Shown here piece by piece: positions 1 through 9,839 of a DNA stretch of 64,000 nucleotides. Position 1 is the stretch's first letter. Each line of letters opens with the position of its first letter. The DNA lies in the NCBI GenBank assembly GCA_021186555.1, contig JAJKFL010000012.1, forward strand, positions 16,007,711-16,071,710, given 5' to 3'. The DNA is from Reticulitermes speratus. Taxonomy: Eukaryota > Arthropoda > Insecta > Blattodea > Rhinotermitidae. A program made the position numbers and the translations under genes. The notes below the pieces were generated by a model, which worked only from the letters and a program-made list of their open reading frames with translations, made no database searches and was not told the origin of the DNA.

Positions 1-572
1 AGTAACCGAATGAGCTCAGCCCCTAGATGAATATCCGTAGTGACGTAATCAGATTTACCTTGATGTCAATACAGAAGTGTCAGAGCCTCCAACTCCTGTC
101 CGACCTGACCGGAGTTTGCAATTACACTTACATTACGAAAATGTTCCATCGTGCCTTTACATTACGGAAAGGAAACTCGGGCGAGTGGATTAGTGATCAA
201 TTAGTATGCAAATATCGGCCTACTGGCCGGCAGCAGAAGCTACTTTCCTGCTGAGAAATAGACTGAGCTCCAAATGATGATTTTCCTTCGTTAGATTTAC
301 AAGAAATCAAATTATTAGAAATTCTCATTATACAAATATTAATTAAAGTTACTGTTATTAAGCCTACGTATTATTACCCTTTCACTGCTTCCCTGTAATT
401 GGATATCTTGGTGTTGTCACGCACTATCGAAAAAAAGTAAACTGAGCTCAATTACTGTCTCTACTTCCCCAATTTTACACTGACTTCTAAATACGATCTA
501 CGTGTCTTTGGTACTTTGTCAGGAATAAAGTACAATAATTACTTTATTGACAGAATAAAAAGGTAGGCAATG
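1..572. other. Unannotated AT-rich stretch
   Basis: No gene, SINE or tandem repeat was recognised. A 75-residue open frame at 27-254 resembles no protein family I know. The hexamer GAGCTC recurs several times without clear periodicity. Confidence 0.5.
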
Positions 573-1002
573 TACGTATAACACAACATGGTGGAGCGTT
601 CGCGTAGCGTTTATACCTCCTCAGCTATCCTAACAGCCTTACACCATTTCACTCAAAGGCAGATCTTTTATGGCGATTTTATGTCGCCAGCGACAATAAA
701 ACCTACTTAGGTCTTCACGCAAAGTTCCCGATATTTTTGTCCGACTGTAACCACATTTCGAGTTTCAAGACAAATTTTGAATTGGAGGCTTTCATTAAAA
801 TCTGTCGAGAAACTCGAAATGTGGTTACAGTCGGACAAAAATATCGGGAACTTTGCGTGAAGACCTAAGTAGGTTTTATTGTCGCTGGCGACATAAAATC
901 GCCATAAAAGATCTGCCTTTGAGTGAAATGGTGTAAGGCTGTTAGGATAGCTGAGGAGGTATAAACGCTACGCGAACGCTCTACCATGTTGTGTTATACG
1001 TA
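573..1002. mobile_element. Near-perfect long inverted repeat (foldback or MITE-like)
   Basis: Left arm 573-766 and right arm 809-1002 are reverse complements over 194 bp, with one mismatch seen (near 592 and 982). A 42-bp spacer separates them. There is no open frame of note, no hammerhead motif and no SINE head. The near identity implies recent formation or gene conversion. No clear target-site duplication was found, so the superfamily is unknown. A transcript would form a long hairpin. Confidence 0.8.
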
Positions 1003-1806
1003 TCCGTCTAGTAGCAGCCGCGCTGATAACTGCGTACAGAAGGACAAACATAACGAAGCTGGTAAGCGCCTTTCGCGACTTATGCTAAAGCGCGCCTCAA
1101 AGCAGGCTTAACGAAATTCCATGTGTTCATGAATCGCATTTTTTAACGTCCGAAAGCAGTTTCTTCAATCCTAATTACTGAAGACATACAAAGGTACGTT
1201 AGATTTCACGACTCCAGTATTGTTGAATGTGATGCTGCCTCGACGCTTAAGTGGTTATCGACGTTTCGAAGGGACGTGTCCTCTTCAAGAGCGTAAGATC
1301 CAAGATCGAAGATGCAATCCTCTGTTGCACGTGTCTGAAGACCTCCAAACACGCAATGTCAGATTACTTCGTGGAGAACAAAGCGTAAAAACTACTTCAC
1401 TCACAGGATAACAACCGTCTGACGAAATTTCGTAAAAAAGGTAACTTTCAAATAACGGGAATCGTTTTCTTCAAACCAAATTACTGAAGCTGTACCGAGA
1501 AATGTTAGATTATCTTCAAAATGAGATTCAGACTGTTGAAGATACTTGGGAATAGGGATCCATAACATGAACAAGATATGCCATAAAATGGAAGAAAGGA
1601 ATACACAGCACACTCATAAAAGGAAATAGTTATCAAACTAACAGATAACAATTGAAGATTTCTAAAATAAAGACAGAGGGAAAATATTTTAGCATGTAAA
1701 ATGAGATATGCTGTCTTTTAATAGCAATAAAGATACGTAAAAATGTTACATGCCTATGTTTAATGAATACTGCCCCATGGTTTTAGTCAAAACAATACGT
1801 AAGAAT
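1003..1806. other. Unique-looking stretch with a possible old repeat fragment
   Basis: Plus-strand translation near 1240-1290 contains GYRRFEGTC, like the YRRFEGT-type motif at 40917-40985 and 54386-54545, so this is probably a decayed copy of the same dispersed repeat. The rest is AT-rich and unrecognised. Confidence 0.35.
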
Positions 1807-1918
1807 TTCACACTGTTGACACCGTGCATCTTCGTCATATTAAATTAAGTTACAGACCAACTGATGCACACTAAAACCACTTTTTATGTAGCTTTATTAT
1901 TAAAATTGTTAAAATTAT

Positions 1919-1960
1919 ACCCCAACACGTGTTTCGATCCTAGGATCATCGTCAGGGGTT
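1919..1960 (-). ncRNA. Hammerhead ribozyme-like motif (copy A, left arm)
   Basis: On the minus strand the order is stem I ACCC, core CUGACGA, an extra U, a perfect stem II hairpin (GAUCC, UA, GGAUC), GAAA, a self-complementary stem III (ACACGUGU), one U, then GGGGU returning to stem I. Stem I forms three G-C pairs and then a mismatch. All expected parts are in order; activity is not proven. Confidence 0.55.
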
Positions 1961-2240
1961 TTTTTGTTGAAAGCTACTGTCGCTTCATATACATGATTTT
2001 AAATATTCTAACGGCACTTTAAAACTTATATATTATAAGTTAAAATCTTGTAAAAAGACTCGTTAAAAGTTGTAAAATTGTAAAAGTACTGTAGATAGTA
2101 GATTGCGGAAGTGCTGGCTTGTGGGATCGTGGTATTAAAGGCTGTAAAATAAACGATGTTGTTAAGTAATATAGAATTTGTATATGTATTGGTTGTTAAT
2201 AGTATTCATTATTGATTTTCTATCGAAAACCAGACACTCC

Positions 2241-2336
2241 ACCATAGTACTCTTCACCGTACAACAGGCAGTACCATAGTACTCTTCACCGTACAACAGG
2301 CAGTACCATAGTACTCTTCACCGTACAACAGGCAGT
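2241..2336. repeat. 32-bp tandem repeat, 3 copies
   Basis: Three apparently identical 32-bp units start at 2241, 2273 and 2305, each beginning ACCATAGTAC and ending AACAGGCAGT. They lie in the loop of the surrounding foldback element, another case of a hammerhead foldback associated with a minisatellite. Confidence 0.9.
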
Positions 2337-2549
2337 ACACTTCGCTCCCCACAAAAACATACCACATGCCTTTAATACCACGATCCCACACGCCAGCACT
2401 TCCGCAATCTACTATCTACAGTACTTTTACAATTTTACAACTTTTAACGAGTCTTTTTACAAGATTTTAACTTATAATATATAAGTTTAAAGTGCCGTTA
2501 GAATATTTAAAATCATGTATATGAAGTGACAGTAGCTTTCAACAAAAAA

Positions 2550-2591
2550 AACCCCTGACGATGATCCTAGGATCGAAACACGTGTTGGGGT
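2550..2591 (+). ncRNA. Hammerhead ribozyme-like motif (copy A, right arm)
   Basis: Inverted twin of the motif at 1919-1960, with the same core CUGACGA, extra U, perfect stem II, GAAA and palindromic ACACGUGU. The predicted cut follows the U at 2586. Because arms and motifs are inverted, a full-length transcript would fold into a long hairpin that competes with ribozyme folding. Confidence 0.55.
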
Positions 2592-2854
2592 ATAATTTTA
2601 ACAATTTTAATAATAAAGCTACATAAAAAGTGGTTTTAGTGTGCATCAGTCGGTCTGTAACTTAATTTAATACGTAAGAATGTAACACAAATTGTTTTAG
2701 CAATACATTTTATGGGATAAGTAAAAGTTAAACTATTATTTCAAATTGATTACAGAATTATTATTGCTTCTGATATCACAAATGACACTATAATCACCCG
2801 TTTGAATCTCCACATCTCTTTTAATTGCTTCTTCGCAGTTCACATACGCAATAC

Positions 2855-3122
2855 TTTCTTCTTCTTCTTCTTCTTCTTCCAGTGGCTCGACAGCCCCTAG
2901 TGGGCCAGGGCCTCCTCATTATCGAGGCTTCACGATCACACTCAGACACACCAAATTCGGTAGGACTCCTCTGGACGAGTGACCAGCCCGACGCAGAGAC
3001 CTCTACCTGACAACACACAACATCCACAAGAGACAGAGATCCATGCCACCGACAGGATTCGAACCCACAATCCCAGCAAACGAACGGCCGCAGACCCACG
3101 CCTTAGACCCACTGGGATCGGC
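2855..3122 (-). mobile_element. SINE-A copy (tRNA-Leu-like head)
   Basis: Read on the minus strand the element starts at 3122 with a tRNA-like head: an A-box region GCGGTCTAAGGC-like, decayed here, and a B box ending GGTTCGAATCC. A body of about 170 bp and a (GAA)n tail follow (2856-2880 on the plus strand as CTT). Imperfect flanking repeats CATACGCAATAC (2843-2854) and CATATACAATAC (3123-3134) look like the TSD. SINE-A is the commonest family here (15 copies). Confidence 0.85.
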
Positions 3123-3780
3123 CATATACAATACCTATGTTTATAAAATGCTGCCGCTGAATTACTGCCAACATCAGACACATCTTCCTTGTCGCATCAC
3201 CGCCCACCAACATACCAGTTCTGTTGGCCGTAACTTAATGGTCTCGTGTCCGTATTCAAGTTCGATTCTCGAACCTGTCCTTCCTCACCATCGATGTATC
3301 CTGCACATTCAGTTTTCCATACACAGACTGATGCCATGGGACCACACGGACACTGCATATTTCATGTAATTCATGCAGAATAGCCTATCGATTGCACTAG
3401 CTGACAAAACCAATTAACCACGGGTGCCTCTTACACTCTCTCGTACAGCACCCCATCCAGACACGAGCAGCAAAATGTTTTTATTTAATTTGGCTAATAA
3501 AAATGTTGCATTATTGATGCTAATAAAACCGAAATGTTATTACATGCTACAGTGCCATTTTGAAAAGCTCACTCATTAGCGTTCAACGTTTTTACGTTTG
3601 GCAGACACAGTTGGTATTACTAATGCATTTATTTAATTTAGTATACTGACTTAATTAAGCACCACTAAAACATACAGTACGTTCTTTCTACTGTGTCACA
3701 GTACAGCCTCTGACAGTTTTCAGTTTCACTGTCCTTAAATAAATCCTTCGTATTTAACAACGCTATTTACGATGTATAAG
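3123..3780. other. Intergenic stretch without a recognised gene
   Basis: Around 3225-3290 there is a sequence with GTTCGATTCTCGAACC, which may be a decayed tRNA-headed repeat. The rest is AT-rich and unrecognised. Confidence 0.4.
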
Positions 3781-4038
3781 TTTTTTTTTCTGTTGTGCAA
3801 AATCCCAAATCGGGCCTAGGCCACCTCAATGTCCAGGTTTCTCGATCACACATAATTAGCAACACATACACACCCGGTAGGAATCCTCTGGACGAGTGAT
3901 CAGCTCTTAGCAGAGGCCACTACCTACACAACACACAACAGACGAACATCCATGCCGTCAGCGGGATTGGAACCTGCTATCCCAGCAACCGAGCAGCCGC
4001 AGACATAGGCCTTAGACAGCACGGCCACCGGGATTGGC
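3781..4038 (-). mobile_element. SINE-A copy, old and diverged
   Basis: It has the same order of blocks as the other SINE-A copies, running from a T-run (3781-3790, the reverse of an A tail) to a degraded head ending near 4038. Many substitutions, and GGTTCCAATCC in place of the B-box consensus, mark it as one of the oldest copies in the window. Confidence 0.75.
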
Positions 4039-5150
4039 TAAACTGTTTAAGTCACACAGCATAAAACGGATATTTCGAATCATCACTGAGGCCAGGATAC
4101 TTGGAACCATTTGAAGGCTAGAAAAATTGAAATACATTTACTTTGTTATGTTACCCGATTTTGTGAAAAAGCATCACTTCTGTTGGAAGTTACCAGACTT
4201 TGCCCGTTCATCCTTCTGTTAAGAGTAGTTTCGAAGATGACGATGGGTGTGTAGCATTTGGCAGAATGATACTGACAGGGGAAAAACCGAAGTGCTCGGG
4301 GCAAAATCCGTCCTAGTGTCAATTAAATAAATCTAAGTTATATACAATACTCAGTTCGTACCTCGCAGAGAACACAGCGTTCGCCGCTCCACCACCAGGC
4401 TGCGGGAATCACCCCTTGTTGGCTGGCCGCGACTTCTTATTCAGTGTACTTGAAGCTACAATCTATAACGTCGTGGTTCAACTTTCATTTATTTTTTCGT
4501 TACACTATCTATATATAAAACACATAACTGATACCAGACGTGCGGTAGAAAAAGAGTTAACAATCCCCAGACAAGAAAAAAAATCTACAATGAAATATCC
4601 ATCAAACCCGCAGAAGATGGATTCATTGAACTTTCCAGTTCTACTAGCTTCCAGCTGGAGCTCCCCTCTCCCCCCCCCCCCCGTTCCCCAAATCTGTAAT
4701 AGATTGTAAATGGAATGAAAGAAACGAAATTCATGTTGCGTGCGAAGAATGGGACGAAAAGTATTTCCACGCCATAGTCGTTAAAGGATACGGAACGGAA
4801 CAGGGGTGAGATATGGGGAGATTTGTTGTCACGGATGACTGCGCATACTGGGCAATGAGACGCGAAACCGGACAGCTCAGCCTGAATGTAATGACAATGA
4901 ACCAAGTATCGGCCATTCTTTTTTTTTTCTATCGACCAATACCGTGCAGGGAGGAAGGGCAAGCTCCATTCTTGACACAGTAAATATCAACTTAAACCTC
5001 AGTTTACAGTATGAAATTCATGGGTTCTACTTTATTCTACAATCTTTCGGCCGCACCCCCAGCATTGGATGTCTTACTGACACCCCCCCCCCACCCCAAA
5101 TTAAAGTATCGCGAGTATCACCGGACTACGCCCTTTCCCCGGGGTTCTTG
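4039..5150. other. Stretch with no recognised gene
   Basis: Contains a C-run at about 4672-4683 and ordinary AT-rich DNA. Near 4262-4300 there is a short match to the middle of SINE-B (AGGGGAAAAACCGAAGT-like on the plus strand, reverse of the SINE-B body), suggesting a small truncated SINE-B fragment. Confidence 0.35.
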
Positions 5151-5260
5151 TGGCTTCAGCATTAAGCACTCATATTCGTCGAGTGCCGAGGTTAAGAATG
5201 AGTGGAGCTACACTTTCACTCCCCCAAATGTCATCATGGTGTGCATAAAGAAAACTTTAT
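5150..5260 (+). repeat. SINE-D fragment
   Basis: GAGGTTAAGAATGAGTGGAG followed by a pyrimidine-rich stretch and GTGTGCATAAAG matches the distal part of SINE-D (full copies on the minus strand at 8590-8890 and 43515-43805). The tRNA-like head is missing. Confidence 0.5.
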
Positions 5261-6227
5261 TTCAACACTGATTACACCTGCAGCACCATTCTTCGTGCTT
5301 CAACTAAGTTTACCACGCTGACAGTACCTGAGGTCGCATGGTAGACGTCTGATACATGAAAGGAATTCATAAGGAAACGTTCGTGGCCTAACTGACGTAC
5401 TGTCCTAGTATTTGCCTGGAGGAACTGAGGACAGCTTAGTTGATGACCAAGCTGAGATTCGAAACAGGCAACACACATATAAGACACACTATTACCTGCC
5501 TTTATATCCATGGAAATAAAAGCAGTATTTGTCTGTACAACATCAGTCTAACGACATCTCGAACGTGCACAGTATTTCTCAACTACACCACGATACAGAG
5601 ACTGTACTGGTTACAGTGACATGCTGCAGAGAAAGCAGGCTGCAAAATACACGAGTTAAATGTGAATTTATAGATTGTACGAACGAACACTCGTAGGGTC
5701 TAAAATTTGTCAGCGTCACTCGTACTGAGGAAGCCTTATCCATACATTCCAACTCTGGAATTTCAAAGCTTTTAATCTACGTCCGTTTCCTTCTATAGGG
5801 TCATTTCATTGCCTAGAAAACATCAAAAAGCTATAAGCTACAGAAAAGGCTTTCCTCCCCTGTGTTCAAGAGACGGTATATCAATTTTAGAATCAGGAAA
5901 AGCACTTAGATCCGATTGAAACGTGCGAAAAGTTAGCGAGTCTGCGTATGTAATACACTGGATCACTTCAAGAAAAGAATGTCTACAGGGAAGGCAAGAA
6001 CATGTTTCATTACAGACAGACCCTTGTATGCAGGTTAGTGTGCAGACTGTGGCTGGTTGGCGGGGAAGTACTATATATATACGCCCGGTGATCAACTGCG
6101 AAGGCCTAGAGTTTGTAAATAGCATCAGCAAGTTATGTATCGACAAAGACAACAGACCGGAACGACTGTAAATTGATAAATTGTCATGAAGTCGACCGAA
6201 GAGGTCCTGGCCTATTTCAAAGAAGCA
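5261..6227. other. Stretch with no recognised gene
   Basis: Open frames on both strands between 5838 and 6257 overlap each other and match no family I recognise. No repeats were identified. Confidence 0.35.
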
Positions 6228-6485
6228 TCGTACATAAAATAAAACGAAGGAAAACAACCAGATTGGTCACATCTTTCGTAAGAGCTGCCTTCTAAAACAC
6301 GTTATTGAAGGAAAGACAGGAGTGACGAGAAGACGAGGAAGAAGACGTAAGCAGCTACTGGAAGACCTTAAGGAAACGACGAAATACTAGACAATGAAAG
6401 AGGATCGCACTCTCTGGAGAGCTAGCTTTGGAAGAGACAATGAACCTGTCGTAAGACAGCCAACATGATGATGATGACGACGACT
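6228..6485 (+). pseudogene. Non-LTR retrotransposon (LINE) 3' fragment
   Basis: Conceptual translation gives IGHIFRKSCLLKHVIEGK and then RRRGRRRKQLLEDLKE, matching the fragments at 17700-18090 and 55835-56195. This basic region lies near the C-terminus of LINE ORF2-type proteins. A frameshift lies just before IGHI, and a stop interrupts the frame near 6390. A (GAT/GAC)n run at 6464-6485 is the 3' simple-repeat tail. Not functional. Confidence 0.75.
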
Positions 6486-6970
6486 GACCAGATTACTTGC
6501 TAGCTGAGCCCCATAACACTGTACAAAGATGCAGTCGGCACGGCGTGGCCGCTGCTAGGCTCACGTCACAATGGCCAGGCTGTGTTATACCTCTATCAAA
6601 AAACATTTACTCTGTTCGGACTACATTCATAGCTTTAGAGACTGTGGACATTTATGAAAAAGGATAGGAAACGCTTGGTGGTGAATCCACGGTGTCTGCC
6701 CTCTTACCTCCCTTGCCTTTTCCACCCGCGCGCCAATAACTAGCAAGTAATTGGTCACTACTATACTAATCCGGCATTTGACAGGGACTGAGGAACCGCG
6801 TACAACCACGAAAATTGTCACGGTGAACGACCTCCAAGCCGGGAACGCTAACAAATCGGCAATAACATTTCGGTGGCAGTGATGGTGAATAAAAAGAGAA
6901 GCAACCAGCGCACGTCAGACAAATACGAATTTTATGGGAATTACAACTACTAGATCTTCCATCGAAACAG

Positions 6971-7227
6971 ATTCCAGTGGCCGCGCGGTCTAAGCGTGGG
7001 TCTGCGGCCGTTCGCTTGCTGGGAATGCGGGTTCGAATCCCGCCGGGGCATTGATGTATGTCTCTTGTGAGTGTTGTGTGTTGTCAGGTAGAGGTCCCTG
7101 CGACGGGCCGATCACTCGTCCAGAGGAGTCCTACCGAGTGTGGTGTGTCTGAGTGTGATCGTGAAGCATCCAGACTGAGGAGGCCCTGACCCACTAGGGG
7201 CTGTTGCACCATGGGGGGGGGGGGGGG
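6971..7227 (+). mobile_element. SINE-A copy, 5' truncated
   Basis: Starts inside the head (CCAGTGGCCGCGCGGTCTAA), has B box GGTTCGAATCC near 7031, the usual body, and the end block GGGGCTGTTGCACCATGG followed by a long G-run (7213-7227) where other copies have A. No clear TSD was found. Confidence 0.85.
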
Positions 7228-7326
7228 AGATCTTCCAAGAAACACAAATATCACAGCGAAATGTTTCAAATATTGTTGACGAAATGGAAGAAGACTACTA
7301 CAGAGTACCACAGCAGACAATGTTTT

Positions 7327-7569
7327 CAGTGGCGTAGCTAGGAATTTTGGTGCCCGGGGCGAGTAATCACAATGACAGCCCCTAACAGAAATCACGAATT
7401 TAAGAAAAAGTCACAAACATTTGTTGAATTTCCCCTTCTTTGGTTCAATAATTTAAAATTTTATGTGAACATAATTTTTTTTTGTTTAAAATTTCCATTT
7501 GCCCACCCCTTGAAACCAACCGCCCTTGGCGGCGGCACCACGAGCCCCCTCCCCGCCGCTACGCCACTG
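7327..7569. mobile_element. hAT-like non-autonomous element
   Basis: CAGTGGCGTAGC at 7327 is mirrored by GCTACGCCACTG ending at 7569, giving 12-bp terminal inverted repeats of a type common in hAT MITEs. The interior has GC-rich flanks and an AT-rich core. I could not find the expected 8-bp TSD, so the superfamily call is tentative. Confidence 0.5.
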
Positions 7570-7689
7570 ACAAGTATATAAACTAGTGGCACCATTTCAG
7601 TGACAGACAAATCCTCCCCTAATAACAGATATGTTTTATTTTAATTTTTAATTTTATATGTAATTAATCTCATCACACTAATAATGTAG

Positions 7690-7925
7690 TAACTCCAGAG
7701 TAATTATACAGCGTCGAGTAACGGGAAGCCAGTGGATGAGTTGCAAACTATGTGGAAGAAGTGGTCGTGGGCCACTTCAAGATATCGCATGTGCCATGAG
7801 AGACTGAGTGAAACCAAGAAACACTCAGTCAGGGCAGTGAGTGTCACGGTCGAGATGTGAACCCAGCACTTACCGAATACAAGTCAGAAGCGTCACCGCT
7901 TGAACCAGTGTGCTTGATAAGAGGT
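7690..7925 (-). mobile_element. SINE-E candidate (tRNA-like head)
   Basis: On the minus strand, from about 7925, there is a head with AAGCGGTGACGCTTCTGACT-like pairing and a B-box-like GGGTTCACATC, then a body resembling that at 9600-9815 (both contain TGAG-GTGTTT and GGTTTCAC or GGCTTCAC). Two copies sharing head and body support a SINE family; ends and TSDs are unclear. Confidence 0.45.
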
Positions 7926-8589
7926 GCCCCAAATCCCCTTTCGACAGAAATCTCTTTGTGGGACATCAGCCGACCTTAAATCTGCAACACCTTCGCAGGC
8001 GAACACACACATACTAAGTACCAGCTGCGAGCGAAACTCGATAGCATGACCACGTTTTCAAGGCGGCTGAAGGCCATAGCACTCGGCAAAGAAACCAGAC
8101 ATGCTCTGCTACAATACTTCTGTTCTTAACTCGTTCTTCCATGAAAGCAATAAAATGTTAATAGATTCCTTTTGTAAATTCAAAGTAGGCGATAGACCAT
8201 AGTAGCATTCTACAACATAGGGCACGTAGTCAATCCTTTGTAAACGATCCACTCAACTATTTCAATCGACTTCTACGTTATCTGGCCCTCCAGTTCCAAC
8301 GATTCCCTCATCTCTTCTCACCAGAAGAAGCAAGCCTTGAGGGGGTGAGGCAGGAAGAGCACTACTTAAGAAAAGCAAAGTTAAACTAATTCTAAGCAAA
8401 AATGACACAAGTCTGCAGAAATCATTAATCAAGGTTATGCAGACTTTACTTTGCTTCTAGCTTCGGTGTCAAGGCTGTTACCATACGGTTATGTCGAATA
8501 TCTTAGAGTTTCTGGCGCTTCTTGGTCTACATATTAACCGTTTCCTTGGCCCTAAGCAGTAGCATTTATAGGATAAATTTAAAAGGCAG
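7926..8589. other. Stretch with no recognised gene
   Basis: No open frame, SINE head or inverted repeat could be supported. AT-rich, probably decayed repeats. Confidence 0.4.
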
Positions 8590-8890
8590 AGGTGAAGTTT
8601 TCCCTTTCAAAGCCATGAAGGCATATAGGGGGAACAGGGTCATAACTCCACTCATTCTTAACCTCGACACCAGATGGAGGTGAGTGGTTAACTTCACGCC
8701 CCGGTCACTTTGCCCTCCGGAAAGAACCCGGTACCTATTCGATAGGAGGCTGGGTGGGCCCCAGAACAGGTCTGGACGTTTTAGAGCAGAAAAAAAACCT
8801 CTTGCCTCTACCGCGATTCGAACCCCGGACCGTCCAGCCCGTAGCCTAATTGCTATTCCGACTACGCTAATCTGGCTTCTAGAATTTATA
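8590..8890 (-). mobile_element. SINE-D copy (tRNA-like head)
   Basis: On the minus strand the head (about 8885 down to 8810) reads GCGTAGTCGGAATAGC, GGGCTGGACGGTCC and B box GGGGTTCGAATC. The body carries CCTCCTATCGAATAGGTACC, GTGACCGGGGCGTGAAG and the GAGGTTAAGAATGAGTGGAG block. A second full copy is at 43515-43805 and fragments lie at 5150, 11390, 17330 and 36100. Confidence 0.75.
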
Positions 8891-8908
8891 TGGTATAACA
8901 GATATTCT

Positions 8909-9163
8909 GCCGATCCCAGTGGCCGCGAGGTCTAAGGCGTGCGTTTGCGGCCGTTCGCTTTCTGGGATTGCGGGTTCGAATCCCGCCGGGGGCAGGGATG
9001 TGTCTCTTGTGAGTGTTGTGTGTTGTCAGGTAGAAGTCTCTGCATCGGGCTGATCACTCGTCCAGAGGAGCCCTGAGTGTGGTGTGTCTGAGTGTGATAG
9101 CGAAGCCTCGATAATGAGTTGATCCTGGCCGAGTAGGGGCTGTTGCGCCATGGGAAAAAAAAA
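8909..9163 (+). mobile_element. SINE-A copy
   Basis: Full-length: GCCGATCCCAGTGG start, B box GGTTCGAATCC near 8971, body, GGGGCTGTTGCGCCATGGG and an A9 tail. Flanks CAGATATTCT (left) and ACATATTCT (right) look like a TSD with an indel. Confidence 0.9.
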
Positions 9164-9320
9164 CATATTCTGGCTGCAATTACAACTGCATATGGACATG
9201 CCGCGAGGCCCCAACAGCTGTTATGGTCAGATGGGTACACTAAATAACACATGCAGCCAGCTGATTAGAAACAGCAAGTGTGTGTATTCTAAACGACAAA
9301 CTCCAGTGTAGGCCTACATA

Positions 9321-9398
9321 CAGAGTGGCACAAAAGTCACTCGACACCATATGTTTTACATTTTCTCCCTTGTGTTACATAAATTTTGCGGCACTCTG
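9321..9398. mobile_element. Tiny mariner-like MITE remnant
   Basis: CAGAGTGGCACAAAAG at 9321 is approximately mirrored by TTTTGCGGCACTCTG ending at 9398, and both ends abut TA (9319-9320, 9399-9400). A TA target and CAG/CTG termini fit Tc1/mariner-type elements. At 78 bp it has no coding capacity. Confidence 0.5.
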
Positions 9399-9599
9399 TA
9401 TTTTCCCAACGTGATCTCTGCCGCTTGATGTGGATTACTGGTCTTCATGCTTTGTCACACAGCTTGACCGTGAAGATGATGGAACTACGACCCTTCGGAA
9501 GGTCGAAAAATATTTACCCAACGACATACAGTAACATCCCAAAAGACTAGATGCCTCATATATTTATTTATTTATTTCCTATTTGGCGACATTTCGAAT

Positions 9600-9815
9600 G
9601 GTTCAAACATCGAATAATTGGATGCTAAGAGAATTACCGGTAAATATGAAGAAGGATGCAAGAGGAAGATGACGCTGCCAAATTCGAAGAAACCCCCTCA
9701 AATTACGCGGGGGGACGCGTGAAGCCATAAACACCTCAGTATGGAAAGCCAGTCTCCGAGCCGAGATTCAAACCCAGCACCTTCTGTAGATGCAACACGA
9801 GTGCTACCCACCCGA
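9600..9815 (-). mobile_element. SINE-E candidate, second copy
   Basis: On the minus strand: GGGTAGCACTCGTGTTGCAT, then GGTGCTGGGTTTGAATC (a B-box-like sequence), then CTCGGCTCGGAGACTGG and ATACTGAGGTGTTTATGGC. The order and several words match the element at 7690-7925. (ATTT)n sequence lies just beyond its 3' end (about 9560). Confidence 0.45.
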
Positions 9816-9839
9816 TCGTGACGTAAGAGTAAGACTCCG

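Larger units (their letters stand above)
1807..2668. mobile_element. Hammerhead-bearing foldback element (copy A)
   Basis: Long inverted repeat: left arm 1838-2142, right arm 2368-2672, about 305 bp each with few mismatches. The loop (2143-2367) holds a 32-bp tandem repeat. Each arm contains a hammerhead-like motif, on opposite strands. A 13-bp direct repeat AATACGTAAGAAT (1794-1806 and 2669-2681) brackets the element and is read as a target-site duplication; it overlaps the last bases of the right arm. No protein is encoded. Penelope-like elements and animal retrozymes are the known carriers of such ribozymes, so this is inferred to be a non-autonomous relative. Confidence 0.65.

Noticed and set aside
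573-1002. Hammerhead-type foldback
   Set aside because: Although also an inverted repeat, no CUGANGA/GAAA arrangement or 10-14 bp direct repeat was found, so it is kept apart from that family.
4585-4962. 125-residue minus-strand ORF
   Set aside because: No domain, crosses homopolymer runs, and lies in AT-rich noncoding-type sequence.
8909-8985. Functional tRNA-Leu genes at the heads of SINE-A copies
   Set aside because: The heads carry A- and B-box-like words but cannot fold into a complete cloverleaf, continue straight into SINE bodies, and are flanked by TSDs.
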